Source: an uncultured Gallionellaceae bacterium (GTDB lineage: Bacteria; Pseudomonadota; Gammaproteobacteria; Burkholderiales; Gallionellaceae). Taken from it: 49,812 bases of DNA. A program made the position numbers and the translations under genes. The notes beneath the pieces are model-generated. The model was not told the DNA's origin. It saw nothing but the letters and a program-made list of their open reading frames with translations, and did not search any database. Position 1 is the first letter of the stretch, and each line of letters opens with the position of its first letter. The DNA is taken from positions 1 to 49,812 of the forward strand of contig CAINCU010000049.1 in NCBI GenBank assembly GCA_903847155.1. The letters run 5' to 3'. Of this stretch, positions 36,965-45,919 are shown one piece after another.

Positions 36965-38958
36965 TTGGCTTTCTCGGGCTGGGCGGATGCGGCTGGAATA
37001 TTCTCGTCCATGCTGCTGTCGATCTTGAGTGCGGGTTGTTTCTCCGGCAATTGCGGGCCACCCTCGATGGGAAGCATGAATTTGGAGGAGAGCTTGGCTG
37101 CGTCTTCCTTGTTGCGCATCTGGTCATAGCGTTCATTGGTAACGGCAGCGTAGGCAGCCTGATCGCGCATGATGACGGGGCGGATGAACACCATCAGATT
37201 GGTCTTGGTGCGTTGGCGCGTGTCGTAGCGGAACAGGGTGCCCAGTACGGGAATGTCGCCGAGCAGCGGCGTCTTGCTCTGCACGTCGTTCACCGAGTCC
37301 TGGATCAATCCACCCAGCACCACGATCTGATTCTTGTCCACCAGAACATTCGTATCAATCGAGCGTTTATTGGTGGTGACACCCGAGGTGGAAGAAGCTG
37401 AAGAAGCGAGCACGCTCGAAACTTCCTGATATATTTTCAATCGCACCGAGCCGCCACTGAGAATTTGCGGCTTGATCTTCAAGGTCAAGCCAACGTCTTT
37501 GCGTTCGATGGTCTGGAACGGCGTGGCCGTGCTGGAATTCGCGCCGGTGTTGGAGTAAGAGCCGGTGATGAAGGGCACGTTCTGTCCGACCACGATCGAG
37601 GCTTCCTCGTTATCCAGCGTCATCAGATTGGGTGCGGAAAGAATGTTGGCGTTGGTGTCGGATTCCAGCGCATGCGCCAATATTCCCAGAGAACCACCGG
37701 CCAGAATGCCGAGGTTCAAGCCGGGTCCGATGGAAGCGCCATTACTGGTTGCCACACCGATGATGTTATTGGTGGTGCCGAAGTTAGTGCCGCCGACTAC
37801 AGTAGTATTACCTTGAGACACTGCCTGCCATTGCACACCGAGTTCGGCGGCCTTGTCCGCCGTGACTTCGACTATAAGCGCCTCGACGAATATCTGCGGC
37901 TGGCGCACATCCAGTCGCTCGATCACTGCGCGCAAGTTGTTATAGATCGGCTCGGAGGCGGTGATGATGAGCGAATTGGACGCGACATCGGCTTGCACCA
38001 TGCCGCTGCCTGTGGGTGAGCCACCGGCAGGTGAAGCCGTAGCGGGAGTACCGGGCGCCCCTTGAACGGCTTGGGCGGCGGTTTCGCCGTTCATTACTGC
38101 GCGCAAGGTTTGTGCAAGTTTGGTGGCATCCGAATTTTTGAGCGTCACCACATGGAAGTTGCCGGGTGTTCCGGTATCGTTATCGAGTTTGGCCACCAGT
38201 TCGCGTACGCGCGCGACGCGCCCTGGATTATCGGCACGCAGCAGCAGGTTGTTGTTGCGCGGGTCGCCCATCAACACGAAACGCTGGTTGCCGTCGCCGC
38301 TCGCCGTAGTTTGCGCCGCTTCCGGCATTAATTTGGTGATGGTATTGGCGAGGTCGATTGCCGAAGTATATTTCACCGGAATGATGATAGGTGCATCCGC
38401 ATTAGGCAGATCAATCGCTCTGATGACTTGCTCGATACGTTTCAGATTGCTCACATAATCGGTGATGATCAGCGCGTTGCTGGCAGCGTGGGCAATCACC
38501 AGATTATTCGGCGCAATCATCGGACGCACCACATTCACCATCTGTGTAGCGGACTCATTCTTCAGCACAAACACTTTGGTGATGATTTTATCGCCCTTGC
38601 CGCCCGATCTGCCCACCGCTTCCACATACAACTTGGCCTCCGACTCGGGCACTATCTTGGTCACCCCATCCGCATCCACAGCGGCGTAGCCCTGCAAGCG
38701 CAAGGCGGACAGCAGAATGTCGTAGGCCAGTTCGGTGCTTACCGGCGTGGCGGAAACAATATTGATCGAACCTTTTACTCGCGGATCAACCAGAAAATTC
38801 TTCTTCGATATTTGCGAAATCGCCTTGATGACCTCCTGAATATCCGCGTTGACGAAATTCAGCGAAACCTTGTCTTCTTTTGCCGCAATGGCGGGAACCG
38901 AGAAGGCCAGCAGCAAAACGGCCAGCCACAATTTATTTTGCCAAGTTAGCCCCATCAA
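36961..38958 (-). CDS. gspD: Type II secretion system secretin GspD
   Basis: A 665-residue outer-membrane channel protein. A signal peptide (about 1-25, SVPAIA) is followed by N0 (VSLNFVNADIQEVIKAISQIS), N1-N3 repeats with RVRELVAKLDNDTG and NSLIITA, and the secretin domain containing VPFITGSYS and ERKDVGLTLKIKPQI. A Pro/Gly/Thr-rich insertion (about 300-320) lies in the N3 region. The C-terminus (about 620-665) is hydrophilic and may bind a pilotin. It overlaps gspC and gspE by 4 bp each. Confidence 0.96.
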   Translation of the reverse strand: MMGLTWQNKLWLAVLLLAFSVPAIAAKEDKVSLNFVNADIQEVIKAISQISKKNFLVDPRVKGSINIVSATPVSTELAYDILLSALRLQGYAAVDADGVTKIVPESEAKLYVEAVGRSGGKGDKIITKVFVLKNESATQMVNVVRPMIAPNNLVIAHAASNALIITDYVSNLKRIEQVIRAIDLPNADAPIIIPVKYTSAIDLANTITKLMPEAAQTTASGDGNQRFVLMGDPRNNNLLLRADNPGRVARVRELVAKLDNDTGTPGNFHVVTLKNSDATKLAQTLRAVMNGETAAQAVQGAPGTPATASPAGGSPTGSGMVQADVASNSLIITASEPIYNNLRAVIERLDVRQPQIFVEALIVEVTADKAAELGVQWQAVSQGNTTVVGGTNFGTTNNIIGVATSNGASIGPGLNLGILAGGSLGILAHALESDTNANILSAPNLMTLDNEEASIVVGQNVPFITGSYSNTGANSSTATPFQTIERKDVGLTLKIKPQILSGGSVRLKIYQEVSSVLASSASSTSGVTTNKRSIDTNVLVDKNQIVVLGGLIQDSVNDVQSKTPLLGDIPVLGTLFRYDTRQRTKTNLMVFIRPVIMRDQAAYAAVTNERYDQMRNKEDAAKLSSKFMLPIEGGPQLPEKQPALKIDSSMDENIPAASAQPEKAK

Positions 38959-39638
38959 TGTTCACTCCTGAATTTATCCAATTCCTGTTGCATCAGCGCC
39001 CGTTGCGCCGGTGTAACTCTTTGCATAACCGGGTCTACCCCGGGTATCAGCGGTGCTGCCTGCGGCGCGATGGCGGCAGGTGCACTCGCTGTGTCATCGT
39101 CATCCACATGCGCAATCACAGCGCCATTAGGTAGAGGTGCAATCGCTACGCCCTTGGCCGTGACAGCAGTAATGCCGGAAGCCACAGTGGAAGATTCCAA
39201 TTCCACGCGCTGTTTGACACCGCCGCGTTCCAGCATGACATAGCTTGCGTGCGTTTCCGCCAAGCGCATGCCGTCCGCCACCGTTCCACCCAAACCCACG
39301 CCGACTTGCTTGCCGTCAATCAGCAACACCGCAAAGCCCGCCGTCGGGTGAGCGAACACGCCGACCAATTTATAGTTGCTTGTTGCGGCTGCCACCTTGG
39401 CATCGACCACAACCGGCTGGCCAAATAAATTATCTGCCGCATTGCTTTTCTTCCATGAAGTCGTGGCCGGCATCGCCACACTCACCGGCGCGGCAAACAC
39501 CCAAACCCAACGCGCCAGCATCACCGCCACTAGCACTATCCCCAAACTCTGCCATGAAAAAATCATCGACAGCCCGCCCGCAGGACGATTCCCGGAGGAA
39601 GGTGACAAGCGCAACGGATGGGTAAAGGACAAGCGCAT
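38955..39638 (-). CDS. gspC: Type II secretion system protein GspC
   Basis: A 227-residue inner-membrane protein that links GspD to the platform. One membrane helix (about 27-46, SLGIVLVAVMLARWVWVFAA) is followed by the HR domain (NYKLVGVFAHPTAGFAVLLIDGKQVGVGLGGTVADGMRLAETHASYVMLERGGVKQRVEL). No PDZ or coiled-coil domain follows; instead there is an Ala/Pro-rich tail. The frame could start at TTG 39641; ATG 39638 is preferred, and the internal ATG just before the helix is an alternative. First gene of the leftward operon. Confidence 0.9.
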   Translation of the reverse strand: MRLSFTHPLRLSPSSGNRPAGGLSMIFSWQSLGIVLVAVMLARWVWVFAAPVSVAMPATTSWKKSNAADNLFGQPVVVDAKVAAATSNYKLVGVFAHPTAGFAVLLIDGKQVGVGLGGTVADGMRLAETHASYVMLERGGVKQRVELESSTVASGITAVTAKGVAIAPLPNGAVIAHVDDDDTASAPAAIAPQAAPLIPGVDPVMQRVTPAQRALMQQELDKFRSEH

Positions 39639-39680
39639 CAAAATTTACTTTAGTTCTTGAAGGTCAAAATTTGGCGGCTG

Positions 39681-39689
39681 AGTATAGCA
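39681..39689 (-). promoter_or_regulatory. Extended -10 promoter element of gspC
   Basis: On the minus strand TGCTATACT, an extended -10 (TGn-TATACT), lies about 43 bp upstream of gspC. No good -35 is visible, as is common with extended -10 promoters. Confidence 0.45.
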
Positions 39690-39787
39690 GAGGTCAAGCA
39701 GGGCAAAGCTGCCCGGTGGGGTTATGCTTAACCGTCTCCCGGGAATTTCAGGACGAGCAGGGTAATTTCAGCAGCATACCTTATGGA

Positions 39788-39812
39788 GATGCCCGTCAAT
39801 AGGCGATCTGCA
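39788..39812 (+). repeat. Copy 2 of the REP-like repeat
   Basis: Reads GATGCCCGTCAATAGGCGAT followed by CTGCA, identical over 25 bp to the copy at 990-1014. It lies in the divergent gspC-gspG region. Confidence 0.75.
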
Positions 39813-39968
39813 CCTTTCTTATCATGAAGATTGCCGTATCTACTGGCTTACGGGCAAGGTCGGTTGGAAAAAATGCATCCAGGCAAATACGGGAAACGCT
39901 CGTCATCTGAATAAATGCGCTGTGATTTGATAGACTGCGCGCTGGTTTTTTCTTGAAGGCAAACAATA

Positions 39969-40412
39969 ATGACATCTGCTCCGAAATTATCTGTGCTGCA
40001 ACGCGGTTTTACTTTGATCGAGATTATGGTGGTGATCGTCATCATCGGTGTGCTGGCTGCATTGATCGTGCCCAAGGTGATGAGCCGCCCCGATGAGGCG
40101 CGTGCCACGGCGGCGCGCACTGATTTGGCGTCCATCGTGCAGTCGTTGAATCTGTACAAGCTGGACAATCACCGCTACCCGACTACCGAGCAAGGTCTGC
40201 AAGCGTTGGTGAAGAAACCGACGATTTCGCCTATCCCGGAAAACTGGAAGGGCAACGGTTATCTGGAGCGCGTGCCGAAAGATCCGTGGGGTCATCCGTA
40301 TCAATATCTGCAGCCGGGGCTACATGGCGATGTCGATGTGATGAGTCTGGGCGCGGATGGCGAACCCGGCGGCGAAGGCAGTGACGCGGATATAGGATCG
40401 TGGGATCAGTAA
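39969..40412 (+). CDS. gspG: Type II secretion system major pseudopilin GspG
   Basis: A 147-residue major pseudopilin. The prepilin leader ends at Gly13 (LQRG|FTLIEIMVVIVIIGVLAALIVP) with Glu at position +5, for processing by GspO (not in this window). The signature DLASIVQSLNLYKLDNHRYPTTEQGLQALV and the calcium-site region near DVMSLGADGEPGGEGSDADIGSWDQ are intact. It polymerises into the pseudopilus that pushes substrates through GspD. First gene of the rightward gspG-N operon. Confidence 0.97.
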   Translation: MTSAPKLSVLQRGFTLIEIMVVIVIIGVLAALIVPKVMSRPDEARATAARTDLASIVQSLNLYKLDNHRYPTTEQGLQALVKKPTISPIPENWKGNGYLERVPKDPWGHPYQYLQPGLHGDVDVMSLGADGEPGGEGSDADIGSWDQ

Positions 40413-40897
40413 GCAACAGGCTGTTCTCTTCCAGTCAGCGCGGTTTCACCTTGTTGGAAATGATGGTGGTGCTGGTGTTGGCAAGCATTATGTTGAGCTT
40501 TGCTGCGGTGCAGTTGATGCCGGATGAGCAGGCGCAGTTGCACGATGAGGCGGAGCGTTTGGCTTTTCTCATGGAGCAAGCAGGGGCGAGTGCGCGAGCA
40601 GGCGGTCAGGCGCTGGCGTGGTCTGGCAGCGGCGGCGAATTTCGCTTCTGGAACAGGAATAAGCAAGGCGGTTGGCAGCGAGTGGAGCAGGATGCCTTGT
40701 TGCATCCGCGAACTTTGCCGGATGGGGTGCGTATCGCGGCGATGGAAATTGACGGACGCGCGGATAAACCCGGTGAAATGCTGTTGTTAAGTCCTGAAAC
40801 TGCCGCGCAGATGTTTCGCATTCGTCTGGTCAGCGGCGAGCGGCAATTGACGATTGCGGGTGATGGCATGGGCGCGGTGTCGGTGGTGAAGCCATGA
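40400..40897 (+). CDS. gspH: Type II secretion system minor pseudopilin GspH
   Basis: A 165-residue minor pseudopilin with the leader SQRG|FTLLEMMVVLVLASIMLSFAAV and the GspH beta domain behind it (DEQAQLHDEAERLAFLMEQAGASARAGGQALAWSGSGGEFRFW). The start GTG 40400 overlaps gspG by 13 bp and has AGGA shortly upstream. It joins the pseudopilus tip or shaft. Confidence 0.93.
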   Translation: MGSVSNRLFSSSQRGFTLLEMMVVLVLASIMLSFAAVQLMPDEQAQLHDEAERLAFLMEQAGASARAGGQALAWSGSGGEFRFWNRNKQGGWQRVEQDALLHPRTLPDGVRIAAMEIDGRADKPGEMLLLSPETAAQMFRIRLVSGERQLTIAGDGMGAVSVVKP

Positions 40898-41271
40898 GTA
40901 GACTGCGATCGCGAGGCTTTACTCTGCTGGAGGTGCTGGTCGCTTTGGCCATTCTCGCGGTGTGCATGGCGGCGATTTCGCGTGCTGCCAGTTCTGGTAT
41001 AAATCATGTGGAGGCGATGCGCGAACGCACGCTGGCGGATTGGGTGGCGCAGAATCGTATGGCATTGCACACGGCGCAAAGCGACTGGCTTCCGGTGGCG
41101 ACGCAAAACGGCGAGGAAATGCAGGCCGGACAGCGTTTTCTCTGGCGCGAAGAAGTCAGTGGCACGCCCAATCCGACCATGCGCCGCCTTGTGGTGAGTG
41201 TGTATGCGGCAGGGGCACCGGATCAGGCATTGCGCCAGATGTCCATGTATCTGGCGCAGTATGCGCGCTGA
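40894..41271 (+). CDS. gspI: Type II secretion system minor pseudopilin GspI
   Basis: A 125-residue minor pseudopilin with the leader RSRG|FTLLEVLVALAILAVCMAAISRAAS and the family segment ADWVAQNRMALHTAQSDWLP. It forms the tip complex with GspJ and GspK. It overlaps gspH by 4 bp. Confidence 0.95.
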   Translation: MSRLRSRGFTLLEVLVALAILAVCMAAISRAASSGINHVEAMRERTLADWVAQNRMALHTAQSDWLPVATQNGEEMQAGQRFLWREEVSGTPNPTMRRLVVSVYAAGAPDQALRQMSMYLAQYAR

Positions 41272-41278
41272 GGAGAGG

Positions 41279-41908
41279 ATGATCGAGTACCGCACAGCAT
41301 GGCGTGGCACAAGGCAGAACAGAGGTTTTACGCTGATTGAATTGCTGGTCGCGTTGTTTATCTTCAGTCTGCTGGCGATCTCGGGTTATCGAGGGCTAAC
41401 TGCTTTGTTGCAGACGCGCGCGCATCTGGATCAGGAAACGCGCAAATACCAAGCGCTTTCGCGTTTCTTTACGCGCATGGATGAACAGTTGGCGCAGGTC
41501 ATCAATCGTCCGGTCAGAGTGGCGGACGGCACGACACAAGCGGCTTTGATGGGCTTCCCGGCTTCCGGCGGAGAACTGGAAGAGGCGAAAATCGTGTTTA
41601 CGCGCTCAGGCGGACTGGATATGGCGGGTGGCGTATTGCCGCCGCAACGGCTGGGCTATCGGTTGCGCAACACTGTGATTCAGATGTTGCGCTGGGATGT
41701 GCTGGATCAGGCACCCAACAGCAAGGCGACTGAGTTTACGGTGCTGGAAGGCGTGCGCGAATTCAATTTGCGTTATCTTTCGCCGTCGATGCGATGGGAG
41801 ACGCAATGGGCGATGGGATCGCCCAACGTGCCGCCACCCAAAGCGGTGGAAGTCGAGGTGGTGCTGATGACGGGGGAGAAGATCGTGCGTGTCTTCTCGT
41901 TGCAATGA
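41279..41908 (+). CDS. gspJ: Type II secretion system minor pseudopilin GspJ
   Basis: A 209-residue minor pseudopilin with the leader RQNRG|FTLIELLVALFIFSLLAISGYRGL and the GspJ core (ALSRFFTRMDEQLAQVINRPVR; LLEGVREFNLRYLSP-like end). Start: ATG 41279 follows AGGAGAGG; ATG 41261, inside gspI, would add six residues, and the open frame reaches 41198. The stop overlaps gspK (ATGA). Confidence 0.93.
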   Translation: MIEYRTAWRGTRQNRGFTLIELLVALFIFSLLAISGYRGLTALLQTRAHLDQETRKYQALSRFFTRMDEQLAQVINRPVRVADGTTQAALMGFPASGGELEEAKIVFTRSGGLDMAGGVLPPQRLGYRLRNTVIQMLRWDVLDQAPNSKATEFTVLEGVREFNLRYLSPSMRWETQWAMGSPNVPPPKAVEVEVVLMTGEKIVRVFSLQ

Positions 41909-42816
41909 AGTACCCGCAGCGCGGCGCGGCGTTGATCACGGTGCTGTTGATCGTGGCGATGGCGACGGTGATTGCCGCGTTTATGGCGCAGCAGCAGGGT
42001 TTTTGGCAGCGCGAATATATGAACGGGCGGGATCGTGCGCAGGCGCGGCGTATCGCGCAAGCCGGTGTGGACTGGGCGCGTGCGGTGCTGGCCGATGATG
42101 CGGTGAACAACCAATATGACTATCCGGGCGAGATGTGGGCGATGAAGTTGCCAGCGATTCCGGTGGATGACGGTGAAGTGCAGGGTTTGATCGTTGACCA
42201 GCAAGGTTTGTTCAATCTGAATAATCTGGTGCAGGGCGGAGTGGTGAGTCCGAACGATGTGGTGCGTTTGCAAAGGTTGTTGTCCATTTTGAGTTTGCCG
42301 CCGGAACTGGCCAATGCGGTCGCAGACTGGGAGGATACGAATAGTGTGCCGATGGAGGCGGGCGGGGCGGAAGACGGTTATTATCTGGAATTGCCGAAAC
42401 CTTACCGCGCGGCGAATCGTCCGCTGGTGGAATTGTCGGAGTTGCTGTGGGTGCAGGGTTTCGATGCGCAGATCATCAAGCGCTTGAACGGATTCGTTTC
42501 CGTGCTGCCGGAACGCACGCCGATCAATGTGAATTTCGCCCCGGCCGAAGTATTGTCGGCGGTGATCGCGGGACTGACGTTGCAGGATGCGCGGCAGATC
42601 GTGTCGGAGCGCAAGGATCATCCGTTCCAGACAGTGGCGGAATTTTTGCTGAGGTTGCCGGCGAGTGCGGCACAGGATTCCTCAGCGTTAACGGTGAGCA
42701 GCAGGTATTTTTTGGTGGAAGGACATGCGGTGCAAGGACAAGGTGAATTTTTCGCGGAAGCGTTGTTGGTTAGAAACAACATCTGGGCGACCGTGGTAAG
42801 GCAGAGCGTGCAATGA
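41905..42816 (+). CDS. gspK: Type II secretion system minor pseudopilin GspK
   Basis: A 303-residue large minor pseudopilin. The leader RG|AALITVLLIVAMATVIAAFMA lacks Glu at +5, which is normal for GspK at the tip of the pseudopilus. The alpha-domain insert and the EDTNSVPMEAGGAEDGYYLELPKPYRAANRPLVELSELLWVQG region are characteristic. ATG 41905 overlaps gspJ; the upstream open frame is out of family. Confidence 0.95.
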   Translation: MKYPQRGAALITVLLIVAMATVIAAFMAQQQGFWQREYMNGRDRAQARRIAQAGVDWARAVLADDAVNNQYDYPGEMWAMKLPAIPVDDGEVQGLIVDQQGLFNLNNLVQGGVVSPNDVVRLQRLLSILSLPPELANAVADWEDTNSVPMEAGGAEDGYYLELPKPYRAANRPLVELSELLWVQGFDAQIIKRLNGFVSVLPERTPINVNFAPAEVLSAVIAGLTLQDARQIVSERKDHPFQTVAEFLLRLPASAAQDSSALTVSSRYFLVEGHAVQGQGEFFAEALLVRNNIWATVVRQSVQ

Positions 42817-44021
42817 GCCAATTACGAATCTACTGGACAGCAGAGTGGCAGGATGCAGCCTCGCCATGCGCTTGGGTGTTGCTGGATGACCGCGGTGCAG
42901 TGCGCGAATCCGGTACAGGCAATCTGGCGAGTATGCCGCGTGCCGACGAAAGCATCGCTATCGTGGCTGCGGAGCAAGTTTTGTGCGTGCCGGTCACGCT
43001 GCCCAAGATCAAGGCCAGACAACTGGAAACGGCGCTGCCGTTCGCGCTGGAAGAATTCCTGCTGGGCGAAGTCGCCGACAGTCATGTCGTCCCCGGCAGC
43101 AAATTGAGTAATGGCGAGACGCTACTGTATTCGATCAACCGCGAAAGATTGCGCCGTTTCATTCAGGCGTGCGAAAGCGTGTCGATACGCTTGCGCCGCG
43201 CCATCCCGGAATACGTGTTGTTGCCGGTGCGTGAAGGCGAATGGAGTGTGGCTTGGGACGGGCAGAACGGCATGCTGGCCACCGGGCATCAAACGGGTGG
43301 TGTGTTGGGGCGTGGCAGTGAGCAACAGCCGCCCGCCGCGCTGATGCTGCGCTTGAATAGCGCCACGCCGACTGCGCTGCGCATCTACTTCAAAGCGAAT
43401 ATCCCCGCTGATTCACGCGCATGGCCGCAGTGGGACGGGATGACTCTGATTCACGACACGCAGGATTGGGATTGGCGTAGCGCGGCCATTGCAGACGAGA
43501 TGCCCAATCTGCTGTGGGGCAAATTCGCTGCGCCTGCGCGCTTGCAGGAATGGTGGCCCAAGCTGCGTCCGGCATTGGTGCTGCTGCTGATCGTGATTGT
43601 GATAGAGGCGTTGGGTACCAATCTGGAATGGTGGTCGTTGGCGCATGAAAAGCGGCAGATTCAGCACAGCATGGATAGCGTGTATCAGGAAACTTTTGGT
43701 GCCACAGCCATGGTGGCGGATGCACCGTTGCAGATGCGCCGCAGTCTGGCGCGGGCGCGACATGCGGCGGGAGTGAGTGACGACGGCGATTTTCTGCCAC
43801 TGCTGGATCGTTTCGCCACGGAGATTCTGGCGCTGCCGGGCAGCAAAGTGAACGGTGTGCGCTATGCCGATGGGCAGTTGGATGTGGACGCGCATCTGGC
43901 TTCGCGCAGTGCATGGGATACCTTGCAACGGCATTTGAGCGAGCAGGGGATGCGCATGCAAGTGATTGATGTGCGCGACTCCGGCAGCGCGGTGGATGTG
44001 CATTTGAGGCTGGGGGCCTAA
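42813..44021 (+). CDS. gspL: Type II secretion system protein GspL
   Basis: A 402-residue inner-membrane protein. A cytoplasmic actin-like domain (about 1-240, with LPKIKARQLETALPFALEEFLLGE) binds GspE; one helix (about 250-270, RPALVLLLIVIVIEALGTNLEWW) is followed by a periplasmic ferredoxin-like domain. It recruits the ATPase to the platform with GspM. It overlaps gspK by 4 bp and gspM by 1 bp. Confidence 0.93.
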   Translation: MSQLRIYWTAEWQDAASPCAWVLLDDRGAVRESGTGNLASMPRADESIAIVAAEQVLCVPVTLPKIKARQLETALPFALEEFLLGEVADSHVVPGSKLSNGETLLYSINRERLRRFIQACESVSIRLRRAIPEYVLLPVREGEWSVAWDGQNGMLATGHQTGGVLGRGSEQQPPAALMLRLNSATPTALRIYFKANIPADSRAWPQWDGMTLIHDTQDWDWRSAAIADEMPNLLWGKFAAPARLQEWWPKLRPALVLLLIVIVIEALGTNLEWWSLAHEKRQIQHSMDSVYQETFGATAMVADAPLQMRRSLARARHAAGVSDDGDFLPLLDRFATEILALPGSKVNGVRYADGQLDVDAHLASRSAWDTLQRHLSEQGMRMQVIDVRDSGSAVDVHLRLGA

Positions 44022-44545
44022 TGAAAATAATTACTAACAATCCGCAGGTGCTCAAGTTGGCAGCACGCTGGCGCGCACTCTCCGCTTCCGAGCAAAAAAC
44101 GCTATCCTGGGGGGCGGCGATCCTGCTGCCCGCCCTGATCTATGCGTTGCTGTGGCAACCGGCATTCATTGCGGTGGGCAAGCTGCAAAAGAATCTGCCG
44201 CCGTTGCGCGCGCAGTTGGCGCAAATGAAGATTCAATCAGACGAATTTCAAACGCTGCGCCAACATGCGCAACCCGCCGTGCTGGATGGCGCTTCCCTGA
44301 AAAAGATTGTGCAAAATGCCGCCACGCAGCAAGGCTGGGCAGCCCCGGCTTTCGTGCTGGAACTGACCGAGCAGAACGATGTGCGTTTTATCGCCGAGAG
44401 CGTTGTGTTCCCGCGCTTGCTGACTTTCCTGCGCGATCTGGACGCAACGCATCACATCCGAGTGGGCACGATTTCCGTATCGCCGTCTTCTGCGCAAGGC
44501 GTGGTGAAGATCAGCGGCACCTTGACCAGCGGAGCTGAGCAGTGA
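44021..44545 (+). CDS. gspM: Type II secretion system protein GspM
   Basis: A 174-residue inner-membrane protein with a short cytoplasmic N-terminus (RWRALSASEQKTLSWGA), one helix (about 28-48, AILLPALIYALLWQPAFIAV) and a periplasmic coiled-coil plus ferredoxin-like domain. It pairs with GspL. Overlaps gspL by 1 bp and gspN by 4 bp. Confidence 0.92.
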   Translation: MKIITNNPQVLKLAARWRALSASEQKTLSWGAAILLPALIYALLWQPAFIAVGKLQKNLPPLRAQLAQMKIQSDEFQTLRQHAQPAVLDGASLKKIVQNAATQQGWAAPAFVLELTEQNDVRFIAESVVFPRLLTFLRDLDATHHIRVGTISVSPSSAQGVVKISGTLTSGAEQ

Positions 44546-45306
44546 GCCAGCGTCGCTGGATCGCCAGCTTTGCCTTTGTCGGCATCTTCTGTGTCAGCCT
44601 GCTGGTCATGGCGCCGGCTTCCATGCTGAGCGCGCAGCTGCAAGGTTTCTCCGGCGGCAAGTTATCGCTGGCAAATACGCAAGGAACGATCTGGAACGGC
44701 TCCGGGATCTTGCTGCTGCAGAACGACGCGCAGTTTGTCTCCATGAGTAACTATGCATGGAAGGTAAGCCCCGCCGCTGTACTGCGCGGCGTGCTGGAAT
44801 TCGAAGTGCACCATGGCGAAGAAGGGGCAGCTCCGATGCGTGTGCGCCTTTCCCCGATGCGGCTGCAAGTCGAGTTGTTGCAATGGAATACCAGCATGCC
44901 CGCACAAGTGCTCGGCATGCTGGCACCCCAATTGCGTCCCTACCAACTGAATGGCGAAATCAAACTGACTACCGACTCCTTATCGTTCTCGCCCGGCGGC
45001 ACACAGGGCAAAGCCACGGTGGATTGGACACAGGCCGGTTCCGGCTTGACCGATATCTATCCACTGGGTGATTACCGTATCCTGCTGACAGGCGAGGGAC
45101 AGAAACTCACCGTAGAACTTTCCACACTCGCCGGCAAATTGCGTTTAGCCGGGCACGGACAGATGGAGCCGGGCAAAGCCTTGAGTTTCAACGGTACAGC
45201 ACAAGCCGCGCCAGGCGAAAAGCTGGATGTTCTGTCCGAGCTGCTGCACCACGTAGGCCCCGAAACAACGCCTGGAGTCCATAGCTTTGGCTTGATCTCG
45301 CAGTAA
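44542..45306 (+). CDS. gspN: Type II secretion system protein GspN
   Basis: A 254-residue inner-membrane protein. The N-terminal helix (about 7-27, IASFAFVGIFCVSLLVMAPAS) is followed by the GspN periplasmic domain (GGKLSLANTQGTIWNGSGIL; YQLNGEIKLTTDSLSF). It is the last gene of the gspG-N operon. Not all systems have it; its role is unclear. Confidence 0.9.
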   Translation: MSQRRWIASFAFVGIFCVSLLVMAPASMLSAQLQGFSGGKLSLANTQGTIWNGSGILLLQNDAQFVSMSNYAWKVSPAAVLRGVLEFEVHHGEEGAAPMRVRLSPMRLQVELLQWNTSMPAQVLGMLAPQLRPYQLNGEIKLTTDSLSFSPGGTQGKATVDWTQAGSGLTDIYPLGDYRILLTGEGQKLTVELSTLAGKLRLAGHGQMEPGKALSFNGTAQAAPGEKLDVLSELLHHVGPETTPGVHSFGLISQ

Positions 45307-45345
45307 GTTTGAGCTGGAATATTTACCCACCTGCCTTCCTCGCAA

Positions 45346-45403
45346 TGCCTGTCAATAGCCGATCTACAATGACTGTATCGTGTAGATCGCCTATTGACGG
45401 GCG
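45346..45403. repeat. REP-like repeat as a long hairpin (two arms)
   Basis: The left arm (45346-45368) and right arm (45381-45403) are inverted copies of the repeat core and pair over 23 positions with 3 mismatches around a 12-nt loop. The right arm reads TGTAGATCGCCTATTGACGG. It sits between the convergent gspN and hemerythrin genes and may end transcription of both. Confidence 0.8.
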
Positions 45404-45414
45404 TTCCCGCGATG

Positions 45415-45813
45415 TCATGCGCGCGGCTCTGACAGGAAACGGGCGGTGATGTAATCCCGTGTGTTGACGTGCTTGACGAACCAGTCCGCCAAACCCGCCT
45501 CGATGAAATCCAGCAGTGCTTCCCGCTCGCGCTGTTGTTGCCAGCGCGCGATGCGTTGCGCGAAATCGGCAAACGCGCGGTCATGATCGGCCTTGTGCGC
45601 GGCGGTTGGCGGAAATTGCGTGTTTCGCATCGCCTGTTCTTCGCGCTCGAATTGAGTGCGCATGTGCTGTAGTAATTCTTCGAGCTGAGCATCCACGGCG
45701 CTGTCTGCGGCGTGCTGGTCGAGCAAATCGAGCAGCTTCTCGCGCAGCAGAATGAATCGGTTGTGGTCGAACAAGGCGGGATCGTTCTGCGGGGAAATTT
45801 CCTGATTCTGCAT
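45415..45813 (-). CDS. Bacteriohemerythrin-like protein with one ligand replaced
   Basis: A 132-residue four-helix protein. Diiron-site motifs are visible: DHNRF (His17), FEREEQAM (Glu58), HKADHDRAF (His73, His77) and WFVKHVNTRD (His115, Asp120). The motif usually written HFxxEExxM reads QFEREEQAM here, so the His ligand is Gln54 (codon CAA). Canonical members bind O2 or deliver it to oxygen-dependent enzymes; loss of a His could alter or weaken the site. It lacks a signal peptide and is cytoplasmic. Divergent from the COG4255-like gene. Confidence 0.8.
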   Translation of the reverse strand: MQNQEISPQNDPALFDHNRFILLREKLLDLLDQHAADSAVDAQLEELLQHMRTQFEREEQAMRNTQFPPTAAHKADHDRAFADFAQRIARWQQQREREALLDFIEAGLADWFVKHVNTRDYITARFLSEPRA

Positions 45814-45919
45814 GGGGGCTTTCCAGTGAATTTATTGTCGGGAGACGATGAAGTTCGCGGCTGAGATGATCAAGGCATTCACCCCGCATCAAACTAATTG
45901 AGGCGGGAGTCTGCGTCAA

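Larger units (their letters stand above)
39642..39968. other. Divergent control region between gspC and gspG
   Basis: 327 bp without a gene. It holds an extended -10 for gspC, a REP-like copy at 39788-39812, and a short inverted relative of its end (ACGGGC) near 39849. A gspG promoter was not clearly seen; TTGATAGACT near 39927 could be a weak -10. All T2SS genes are transcribed away from this region. Confidence 0.5.
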
